A stretch of DNA of 11,163 bases from Stephanodiscus triporus. Lineage: Eukaryota > Bacillariophyta > Thalassiosirophyceae > Thalassiosirales > Thalassiosiraceae. Shown in pieces: positions 1 through 6,796 of this stretch (position 1 is the stretch's first letter; every line of letters starts with the position of its first letter). The position numbers and the translations under genes are program-made. Location: positions 1-11,163 of the forward strand of contig JALLAZ010000941.1 in NCBI GenBank assembly GCA_036939755.1, given 5' to 3'. Below the pieces are notes generated by a model. It was not told the origin of the DNA and did no database searches. It saw only the letters and a list, made by a program, of their open reading frames with translations.

Positions 1-351
1 GCGCTCGTAGGAGTTCCCCTCGGCGTCGACGACGGGATCGACGAGGAGGGCGTCCCCGATGGGACATAGGAATCGACGGGGGGGAGGGGGGGAGAAGGAG
101 GGGGGGGGTAGGTACCCCACCCCCCACCCCTCGAGACCCCGCCCGTCGTCGTCGAGTTGCCCCCCCCCCTCCTCGCGGCGGTCGTCGTCGTCGTCGTCGT
201 TGTCTTCTTCTTCTTCCGGGGGGTCGTCTTCTTCGAGGTCGTCGTCGACGTAGCGATCGACGTCGCTGCACGGCGGCGGGGGCATCGCCGTCCTCCCGCC
301 GCCGCCGGGCATCGACATGACGATGGGGTTGGCGGACACGGTCGTCGCCAT
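1..351 (-). CDS. U-box domain protein, N-terminal part (cut by window edge)
   Basis: An open minus-strand frame runs from an ATG at 351 to base 1, giving 117 residues with no stop. Residues 94-117 (FLCPIGDALLVDP, then VV, then G-x-SYER) match the opening of a U-box, the RING-like E2-binding fold of U-box E3 ubiquitin ligases (family consensus F-x-CPI ... DPV ... G-x-x-YER). The rest of the domain lies outside the window. Residues 1-93 are low complexity: a Met/Pro/Gly-rich start, then an Asp/Glu run encoded by GAC and GAA triplets, then a Pro-rich linker. The same frame stays open upstream to a TAA near 646, so ATGs at about 537, 549 or 609 are possible. I prefer 351 because the upstream stretch crosses a CT microsatellite and a T run that look like leader sequence. 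It is divergent from the RING gene at 727. The partner domain after the U-box (ARM, WD40, TPR or other) is unknown. Confidence 0.72.
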   Translation of the reverse strand, partial: MATTVSANPIVMSMPGGGGRTAMPPPPCSDVDRYVDDDLEEDDPPEEEEDNDDDDDDRREEGGGQLDDDGRGLEGWGVGYLPPPSFSPPPPRRFLCPIGDALLVDPVVDAEGNSYER

Positions 352-407
352 GCCTGGTTGTCTGCGTTTATCTTCTTCTTTTGCGGTGTGGTTGACAGTT
401 GACACAC

Positions 408-438
408 CTCTCTCTCTCTCTCCTAAATTTTTTTTTTT
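408..438. repeat. CT microsatellite followed by T homopolymer
   Basis: A (CT)n run at 408-422 is followed, after TAAA, by eleven T at 428-438. On the minus strand this reads as a GA-rich and A-rich stretch about 60-90 bases upstream of the preferred U-box start, which suits a 5' leader or promoter-proximal purine tract. Confidence 0.8.
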
Positions 439-604
439 ATTCCTCGTATCGTACGATAGGCGGGCCTGCGGGTGGGATGACAAGACGTCAGAGCCCCGGA
501 TGGGCCCCCTTCGATTTTTCGGACACGTCGGAATCATAAGATAGAGCATCGTAGGCAGGCAAAAGTTGGGACAGAACCTCGTGACTTGACCAAGATAAAT
601 ATGT

Positions 605-682
605 ATCATCTGCCCCGACCACGAATGACTAGATAAAGGCAGAGGTTATCGCATTCGTGGATTGGGAGAACAGACAGATGAT
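605..682. repeat. Nested imperfect inverted repeat
   Basis: Three pairs of arms nest inside each other: ATCATCTG (605-612) with CAGATGAT (675-682); CCACGAATG (619-627) with CATTCGTGG (652-660); and GATAA (632-636) with TTATC (646-650). All arms are perfect complements. The connecting loops are unequal (6 and 14 bases, then 4 and 1), and the central loop is 9 bases. It could be a paired transcription-factor site, an RNA hairpin in a leader, or the remains of a small foldback element. Confidence 0.7.
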
Positions 683-726
683 GATAATTCGCTATTCTAT
701 TATTATTTTAATTCAACGGCAAAAAC

Positions 727-1557
727 ATGTCGAAGCGCCCCCATGTTCCTGGCGGCAGCGATAAGGCGGCCAGCGCAAAATGCCCGCGCAAGGTAGCAGC
801 AGCCACCAAGCGCGTTGAGGAGCGCAATCGGTCGTCGTCGGCGGCGATCGGAGGCAAAAGCGAGGCGCCGCAAGTCCCCGGAGCGTCCTCTCGCCGGAGG
901 AGGACGGCGGCGCCGCGTCCTCCGCGACGGAAGGAGAGCGTCCGCCGCCCCCACCTCGAGTCGCCGGATGATTCCGCCGCATTCCGCCGATACGAAGCCG
1001 GCGTGACGACGAAGAGGGGCGGGGCCGCCGCCGCCGCCGCCGCCGATGACGACGACGACGACGACGATCGAGCGCGCGTGTGCGGGATATGTTTCGAGCC
1101 TCCCCGGTCCTTCGGCATACTCTCGTGCTGCGATCACGCGTTCTGCCACGCCTGTATCATGGGTTGGCGCAGGCGGGGGTCGAGCGACGTCGAATCCCGC
1201 AGGGTCTGTCCGACGTGCAGGAGGACGAGCGATTACGTGGTCCCGTCGTCCCGCGCCCCCCCCGCTAACGACTCGGAGAGGGAACTGCTGCTGCGGAACT
1301 ACAGGGCCCGGCGCATCGCGACGCCGTGCAAGAATTTCGTGTTGGGGGTGACGGGGAGCTGTCCCTTCGGGAGGGATTGCTTCTACGCGCATTCGGACGG
1401 GAACGGGAACGACGTCAAGGCGGGGGATAGGTCGATGCAGGAGCTGTACGAGATGCGTCGGCGCGATAGGGACGGCGGGAACGACAGGGACCTGGAGTAC
1501 ATCGCCGACATGCTCAGGAGGGAATCGGAAGGGAGGCGGAGAGATCGACGAGGGTAG
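727..1557 (+). CDS. Makorin-like RING + CCCH zinc-finger protein (putative E3 ubiquitin ligase)
   Basis: The 276-residue protein has a basic, low-complexity N-terminal third ending in seven Ala and eight Asp (residues 100-114). A C3HC4 RING follows, with likely zinc ligands C119, C122, C135, H137, C140, C143, C161 and C164. The context FGILSCCDH ... CIMGWR ... CPTCR is strongly makorin-like. A CCCH finger comes next (C201, C212, C218, H222; spacing C-x10-C-x5-C-x3-H; SCPFGRDCFYAH), and the tail is charged. In makorins this RING-CCCH order is typical, and the RING recruits E2 enzymes. Canonical members carry extra CCCH fingers before the RING and a makorin Cys/His motif; neither is visible here, so this is a reduced form. 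No intron is needed. The 3' end is duplicated downstream (1604-1780), and comparison with that copy suggests the stop at 1555-1557 is premature through one extra base. It is convergent with KRI1. Confidence 0.83.
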   Translation: MSKRPHVPGGSDKAASAKCPRKVAAATKRVEERNRSSSAAIGGKSEAPQVPGASSRRRRTAAPRPPRRKESVRRPHLESPDDSAAFRRYEAGVTTKRGGAAAAAAADDDDDDDDRARVCGICFEPPRSFGILSCCDHAFCHACIMGWRRRGSSDVESRRVCPTCRRTSDYVVPSSRAPPANDSERELLLRNYRARRIATPCKNFVLGVTGSCPFGRDCFYAHSDGNGNDVKAGDRSMQELYEMRRRDRDGGNDRDLEYIADMLRRESEGRRRDRRG

Positions 1558-1740
1558 CGATGACGATGACGGGCGTTTTTTGAGCCGCGCCGGCCAAGAG
1601 TGTTGGGGGAGATAGATGCAGTAGCTGTTCGTAATGCATTAGCGCGATATGCTCAGGAGGGAATCGGAAGGGATACAGAGAATCGACGAGGGTAGCGATG
1701 ACGATGACGCGTTTTTTGAGCCGCGCCAAGAGTTTTGGTG
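1421..1740 (+). repeat. Tandem duplication of the makorin-like gene's 3' end
   Basis: Copy 1 is about 1421-1605 and copy 2 about 1604-1740. Shared blocks include GATGCAG-x-AGCTGT-x-CG, GCGCGATA, the stretch beginning TGCTCAGGAGGGAATCGGAA (1511 and 1650), ATCGACGAGGGTAGCGATGA, and GTTTTTTGAGCCGCGC. Copy 2 lacks about 42 bases (1469-1510 of copy 1) and differs by several small indels. The unit spans coding sequence, stop codon and downstream sequence. Confidence 0.9.
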
Positions 1741-1780
1741 GATCGTATGTTGTTGGTGCGAGATGTGCGCAGGCTTATAA
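1604..1780 (+). pseudogene. Truncated second copy of the makorin-like 3' end
   Basis: This is copy 2 of the duplication. In the frame matching the parent gene, its first part has stops (GATGCAG-TAG, then CAT-TAG). After the 42-base deletion an ATG at 1649 opens 43 codons, ending in TAA at 1778-1780. That frame begins MLRRESEG like the parent, then reads on into an acidic, aromatic tail (IDEGSDDDDAFFEPRQEFWW). Copy 1 misses this tail because it has one more base between AGA and ATCGACG. Makorins generally end in an acidic, aromatic tail after a short helix, so copy 2 may keep the older reading frame. It could also simply be untranslated 3' sequence of the upstream gene. Confidence 0.6.
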
Positions 1781-2024
1781 AACCGCGCGCGCCAAAACAT
1801 AACCCATGCGGACAACCCAAACCTGCATTTTGGAGTTGGAGTGGTGTTGCTGGTATGCGGTGAATTTATTTACCAACAGACTTGCAATCATTATATCGAT
1901 AGGCAAAGAAGGAGAAAGCAATTCAGTCGTATTTATTGTAATATTTACTTCTTGTAAGCATCCGCGAGTAGCCTCGCAAAGACGCCCACGCAGATTATGT
2001 TTAACAATAGAGCCAACAAATAAT
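1781..2024. other. Convergent intergenic spacer
   Basis: This lies between the 3' ends of the makorin-like gene and KRI1. A TATAAAA string straddles its left end (about 1775-1781), but no credible gene follows. A frame from 1806 crosses into KRI1's end and looks like a chance shadow. Both 3' untranslated regions and polyadenylation signals presumably sit here. No clear AATAAA was found. Confidence 0.5.
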
Positions 2025-4631
2025 TTAAAGGCCATAGGCAGCGAGCCTTGCTCCTGAGATACCTTCTACTCCAGAAGACCCATGTCTTTTACCTTTCTTC
2101 TTCCTTTTCTCGTCCTTCTTAGCCTTCGCTTTCTTTTGCTTGAACGAACCGTCACCCGCTCCATTAGTTGCATCGTCCTTTTTAATAGAGGCTTCGGCGG
2201 ATAATGAATTCACATTGGTGGCATCATCAACATCGATAGACTCTTCTTTCGAAGACGCTGTCCCCCTTTTAGCTGCTACTGCATCAGCGTCAATGGTATC
2301 TGCGCTGTGCCGACCCTTCTTTTTCCTGCGACGACGTTTCTTCTCCGATTGGCTTCCTTCCTCGGTATTCACCTCTGTGGCCGCGACTGCAACAATATCT
2401 TCTTCCCTTTTGCCGACGCTTCCCTTTTTCTGCCTTCGACGTTTCGTCTTCTTGTTGCCATCATCATCATTCCGATCGTTCGATTTTTCGGTCGATTTAC
2501 CGCCGCCTCCGATGGTAGCAGCAGCGGCGGAAGCCTCCTCTTCCAATGTCTGCTCCTTCTCGGCCTTCACCATCTGCCTGAAGCGCTTCCTCTTCTTCGT
2601 GCCCGGCTGGTACTCCTCCTCCTCCCTGTACGGGGCCATCTTTCGCAAACTCACGAATTGTTTCAATGTGGAATCGCGCGCGAACAGCACCTCCTCGGTC
2701 GACAGACCGTAATTGTTCCGCTCGACGGTACGGTATTTGAATCTAGTAGGCATGTCCCCGATGATATCCTCGTAGTCCAGCTTGTACAGCTCGTCCATCA
2801 TTTTGGTCCGCAGTTTGCCGTCAATTTTCGATGCATCGCCATCCTGTTGTTCGTGGTATTCATCGTCCTCGCCACCTTCGTCATTGTTATCGTCGTGGGC
2901 GTCTTGATTATCTTCGTCGATATTTTCTTCCGCGTCGTATTCGTCTTCATCGTCGTACATTTCGCCTTCCTCGACTACACCCAAAACATCATCGACGTCA
3001 TCCTCCCCGCCACCGGCGGCCAGCAAGTCGCGCTTGACGTCGACGTCCGATTTCCAAACAGCATCCTCCGCATTATAATACTCGTCGCCATATGCGGCAT
3101 TCATGACCTGTTCGAATTTATCGGGATCGTACTCTCCCTCCATCAATTTGAGAATCATTTCCTCCGTGGCCGGATCTAATCCCGCTCTGGCCCCCTTGAT
3201 CGGGTGTCCCCCTGCCTCGATGAGCTCATGATCATCGACCTCCCCACCATAATTTGTATCATTCCCATCCGCCGCCGTCACGGTGGCGTTATATCCCAAC
3301 ACCTTCCGAACCCTCTCGAGCCTACGCTCCAATTCCTCCCTCCGTGCGTTCTTCAATCGTTTCAACCTCTCCTCCTTTTCCCTGCGCTCGGCCGCCTTTC
3401 GCTCCCGTCGCTCCGTGCGCTTGAGCTTGCGCGTGTCGTCCTTGCGTCGCAACACGTTCGCGATCGAGTTGGAGGAACGGGCGTAATGCACTATGCCGTT
3501 CTGACCCCGTCGTTCGACGTCGTCGTCGTTCGCCTCCTCGAAACGAAAGTTGTACTTGGATTCGAATTCGTCCGTGCGGTCCAAATCTTGCAGCGAATCG
3601 TCGTCGTCGTCGTCGTTGTCGTATCGCGCCGAATCGATCTTTTTCTCCAGCCACCTGCGATGGGTCATGAATTCCAACAGGAATTTGTCCCCGTCCTCGA
3701 TCTCCCCCTTGGGATCCGCCAATGGTTTACGAACGGACGACGTAGACCGCTCTTTCTCCCGCACCTTCTCCCTCTTCTTTTCCTTCTTCTTCTTCTTCTT
3801 CTTCTTCTTCTTCTTTTCCTTACGACCGTCGTCATCATCGTCGTCGTCGTCGTCGTCGTCGTTGGGAGATGCCGATGATAATGCATCATCATCGGCGGCG
3901 TCATTTCGCAACCTCAATTCCTCCAGCCACATTTTTTTGACAAAGTCATTTTCGTCGTCGACCGATCTGTGTTTGACCTTGGGCTCGATCCAATTTTCTT
4001 CTTCTTCTTCTTCTTCTTCTTCGTTGTCGTCGTCGCCGCTGGCGCGGTCGTCGCGCGTGGACTCCAAGAAGGCGCGTCGGATCTCCCTCTGTTGAGCGTC
4101 GTACGCGAGGTCGTTATCGCCGTCGTCCCCGTCCCCTCCGTCGTCGTCGTCATCGTCATTCCCTCCCAAACTCGACCCCTCTCTCTTCGCCGCCGCCCCA
4201 TCTCCCTCCCCCTCCCCCTCCCCCTCGTCCATCTTCTCCAGGATCTGCTCGCGCGCCACGTCCCTGTACCTCTTCGGCCTGCCGCTCCTCCCGCGACCGC
4301 GACCTCGCTGCCAACAACGTTGTCGTCGTTGTCGTCATCGTCAAAGAAGAACGTCGATTTCCCATCGTACACCCTCTCGTCCCCGCCCCTGATCGCATGT
4401 TTGTCCCGAGTATGCGCGCGTCCAGACCCGGCGGGCAGAAGCTCCGCCTCGTTGTCCTTGCTCTCGTCATCCGATGACAACGACGACGATGACATACCGT
4501 CGCCTCCATCTCCCGCGTGACGGCGGTGCCTCGTCAGCTCCTCGGCGCACTTGCGGGCGTCGTACTTGCGGGCATACTTGGCATTGATCCGGATCAACGA
4601 AGGACCGTCGGTTGACAACGAGGATGGCCAT
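2025..4631 (-). CDS. KRI1: KRI1 homologue, nucleolar 40S ribosome-assembly factor (5' frame disturbed)
   Basis: KRI1 is a nucleolar protein that binds KRR1 and is needed for 40S subunit and 18S rRNA processing. Family hallmarks appear in order on the minus strand: SLIRINAKYARKY near the start (4600-4560), DERVYDGKSTFFF (about 4385-4340), RPKRYRDVAREQILEKM (4280-4230), KYNFRFEE (about 3560-3535), a Lys/Arg/Glu helix, FGDEYY-like AYGDEYY (about 3090), and the C-terminal Kri1 domain ELYKLDYEDIIGDMPTRFKY ... NYGLSTEEVL (about 2795-2680). A basic tail ends SGARLAAYGL at the TAA (2025-2027). Asp, Glu and Lys homopolymers come from triplet runs. The long frame covers codons from about 4335 to 2025, but the N-terminal 100 residues lie in another frame (codon starts at 4618, 4615 and so on), so an intron or indel near 4280-4370 is required. 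No in-frame ATG begins that first block; the nearest ATG (4631) is one base out of frame. Confidence 0.9.
3776..3862. repeat. TTC and GTC/ATC triplet runs inside KRI1
   Basis: A TTC-type run (about 3784-3815) encodes poly-Lys on the minus strand (AAG codons), directly followed by a GTC/ATC run (about 3828-3860) encoding poly-Asp. The minus-strand protein therefore reads a long Asp block, then DGRKE, then a long Lys block. Such runs are length-variable by replication slippage. Confidence 0.85.
3996..4028. repeat. TTC triplet run encoding poly-Glu in KRI1
   Basis: About nine TTC units (3996-4022), followed by GTTGTCGTC, encode an Asp-Asn-Glu run on the minus strand in the acidic N-terminal half of KRI1. 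Compare the run at 3784: the same plus-strand triplet family is read as Glu here and Lys there because the frame relative to the repeat differs. Confidence 0.85.
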
Positions 4632-5184
4632 CACCTGCTGCGGCGAGAACTTCCCCCGCGACATGCCAGCGGGGGGGGGGGGCGTCCCGAGGCGGTCGTC
4701 ACCACCGCCGCCGCGGCGCAGCATCGTGGGAAGGTCGGCCGCGGCTCTTGCCCTCACGGCCACTGCTTAGCAAAAATGGGTATTGTGGTTGTGCATTTGG
4801 ATGGTGGTGCAGCCCAAGTGAAGCCGTTGAGCAATCGCCAAAAAACAATTCTGTCACCTCACATCGACAGGATGGGTGGACAAAATTCAGTGTGTACAGA
4901 ACAGGAGCGGATTATTTTGCACATGTCCATATCACCTGCTTGAAACGCAAAATTGTGGCAGGTTGTTATTACATGCTAGTGTATTTTGGATAGTGACTTT
5001 CGCGACTTGTACAGTTTCAAAACAAATACCACAGAAACTTGTGTATTCTACCGGGCCAAAAATCGGTGAGGGATTCTGACTGAAAGAAACGACCACCTAG
5101 TATTCTGCTGGCCACAACTCAAATGCTAGGGTATTTTACCTAATCTACCAAATATTATCATCTGCTTCTAGAGTACAATAATAT
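4632..5184. other. Spacer upstream of KRI1 with a compositional boundary
   Basis: The KRI1-proximal part (to about 4775) is GC-rich and holds a run of twelve G (4671-4682). A minus-strand frame is open here from an ATG at 4763 and runs in phase with the ATG at 4631, so it may be leader or extra N-terminal KRI1 sequence. From about 4780 on the sequence becomes AT-richer, with no convincing coding frame. Short open frames (for example 4748-4993 and 4876-5079) show no recognisable motif. The retroelement fragment starts shortly after. Confidence 0.5.
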
Positions 5185-6306
5185 ATGGTACTCTACTCTA
5201 CTCTCAAGGTTCTAGTAGCATCGAACAGACTTGATAAGAAATCATGCATGGTCGATCGCTGTGATTCATTCTTTGTCCTCAAGTTTGCCAACCTCGGTAA
5301 GAACAAACCCATCAATCATGTGATAAGGCACCTGAGGAACGTATATAAGCTTAAATGGCTCTGTCCTTGGGTCGTTTTCAGCCGACATACAAATCTGCAG
5401 GAAAAATTATTGGGGGATCTACGTCGGAAACTTCTGTTGGGCGGTGTTGACGCTGACTTCGGCCAGCGCCCATGCAATTGCCCACGTAAGTATAAAATCG
5501 ACGGACAATGTGCATATAGCAGCGGCAACAGCTTCACTTGCCATACCGCTGGGTCTGTGTACAAGAATTCGTGTAAAGTTTAAGACTGCGATTGCTTCTA
5601 TATTGGGAAATCACAACGATACGTTAAAACGCACGTGCAGGAGCATATCGGTGAGGTTACGAAGTTGTATAATAAGATTATATTGCTACCTAACCACGCC
5701 GCGAGTTCTACTCCCCCCTCCATCCCCTCTTCAGGTTTGTCAACCCGCTCCTCGACATTGTTGTCTCGCGAGACTCAATCAATCAGCGACAAGAGCTATG
5801 AAGATCCAATTCTCTCTCAAATATCCCAGGGGCAGGGGATATGCCTCCCAACCAACGCCGCGCTCCCCACCTCGCCCACGGGCATCACCTTCAGAAGTAT
5901 CCCATCAGATGTTTCGGAGATGGCTTCGCCTGCCGAAATACTCCCTGTTATCGTTCCATATGGTAGATTCAACGCATCCAATGAGACCCCACAAGACAAT
6001 TGCTCTGCTCTTGCCCAGCACCTCTTCGCTCACGTGCAGAACATTTGATTCAACACAAAAACAGAGGTCGCCGAATGGTGTCGAACCAATAAATCGGTCA
6101 AAATTGTTTGGCGCTCATCCACCCTGGGCCTTGTTAAAACAGCAGGCCAAAACTCATGTCGATTATGCGCGGTCGAGCGCTTAATTATTGGACAGAGTAT
6201 CACCGGCTCTCTCCAATGACAGCAGAAGATCTTAAATTTGAAGAGTGAAATGCGTGGTGTGTGTAGTTGCAAAACAAGGTTCCTACGGTTCACAAGATCC
6301 GTATAG
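5185..6306 (+). pseudogene. Decayed retroelement 3' end with GIY-YIG-type nuclease remains
   Basis: One plus-strand frame (codons from 5185) stays recognisable over about 370 codons but is interrupted by TAA (5581), TGA (6046) and TGA (6217) before a possible natural TAG (6304). Readable blocks are: WLCPWVVFSRHTNLQEKL and LGDL (about 5355-5425); a Cys-rich CNCPRKY segment (about 5472); GSVYK-x-SC followed by CDCFYIGKSQRYVKTHVQEH (about 5550-5646), which matches the YIG half of a GIY-YIG nuclease; a Ser/Pro-rich spacer; then CSALAQHLFAHVQN, KTAGQNSCRLC (about 6136-6168) and LKSEMRGVCSCKTRFLRF (about 6238-6290). The same order (post-RT block, Cys-rich segment, GIY-YIG, CxLC, KTRFL end) is what I recall at the C-terminus of diatom retroelement proteins. 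No reverse transcriptase is present, so the copy is 5'-truncated, the usual product of incomplete target-primed insertion. The exact clade is not decided here. Confidence 0.72.
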
Positions 6307-6796
6307 GAAGGGGGGCTCTGATGAGGCCGTGTGAAAACGTGCCGAAAAAGAGTTGTGAGGGGTTGAGCACGGAGGGTGGTATTTTTTTTCAGTGATGTCT
6401 ATGCCATTGGATGGAGAATATTACGCTTCCTTGGAAGTTTAATATTGGCGGGAGAGTTAGGGTCTTTTTGGTCAAAATTTTATGGCCTAATCCTTGGAGA
6501 AAGCACATGTAAAACTTGCATCCAAGAAGACTAGACTAGACCTCTTTTGACCCATCGCTAGAAAGAATTTACTAATTCTCACTTTATGCCCAACCTATCG
6601 GAAATATAATACTACGATAGATCATATCTAGCACCAGCAGCCAGCAGCAGGCTCAGCATTCAGCTGCTGCGTTCAATTTTTTGAGGGAGTTGTGAGTTGT
6701 GACACCTTGTTCTTCACCGATGTGACTCCATTTTCCACTACAAACCCCTAATCCAAAACATAACAAGGAACCGTCCTCACAATCACAAAATATCAC
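6307..6796. promoter_or_regulatory. Spacer and likely promoter of the 6797 gene
   Basis: This AT-richer stretch follows the retroelement end. It contains a T run (about 6383-6390), a short doubled GACTAGACTAGACC (about 6529-6542) and a CAG-rich patch ending in CAGCTGCTG (about 6635-6669) that can fold on itself. The last 80 bases before the ATG are A/C-rich (CACAATCACAAAATATCAC), typical of a 5' leader. No gene was seen. Confidence 0.45.

Larger units (their letters stand above)
352..726. promoter_or_regulatory. Divergent intergenic region between the U-box and makorin-like genes
   Basis: About 375 bases separate the two divergent starts. The region is less GC-rich than the flanking genes. 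It holds a CT dinucleotide run (408-422), an 11-base T run (428-438), a nested inverted repeat (605-682) and an AT-rich stretch (about 690-712, TATTATTATTTTA) just before the ATG at 727 that could serve as core promoter or leader. No transcription start can be fixed from sequence alone. Calling it a promoter rests on the divergent gene layout. Confidence 0.5.

Noticed and set aside
317..544. 75-codon plus-strand frame
   Set aside because: It is antisense to the U-box gene start and its leader, and spans the CT and T runs.
703..1392. 229-codon minus-strand frame
   Set aside because: It is antisense to the makorin-like gene, whose zinc-binding residues are clearly encoded on the plus strand.
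1806..2057. 83-codon plus-strand frame after a TATAAAA string
   Set aside because: It overlaps the certain 3' end of KRI1 on the other strand, has no recognisable motif and varied, gene-unlike composition.
2140..3878. Several long plus-strand frames across this region
   Set aside because: They are antisense shadows of KRI1: their Ser, Phe and Val runs are the complement of its Lys, Glu and Asp runs.
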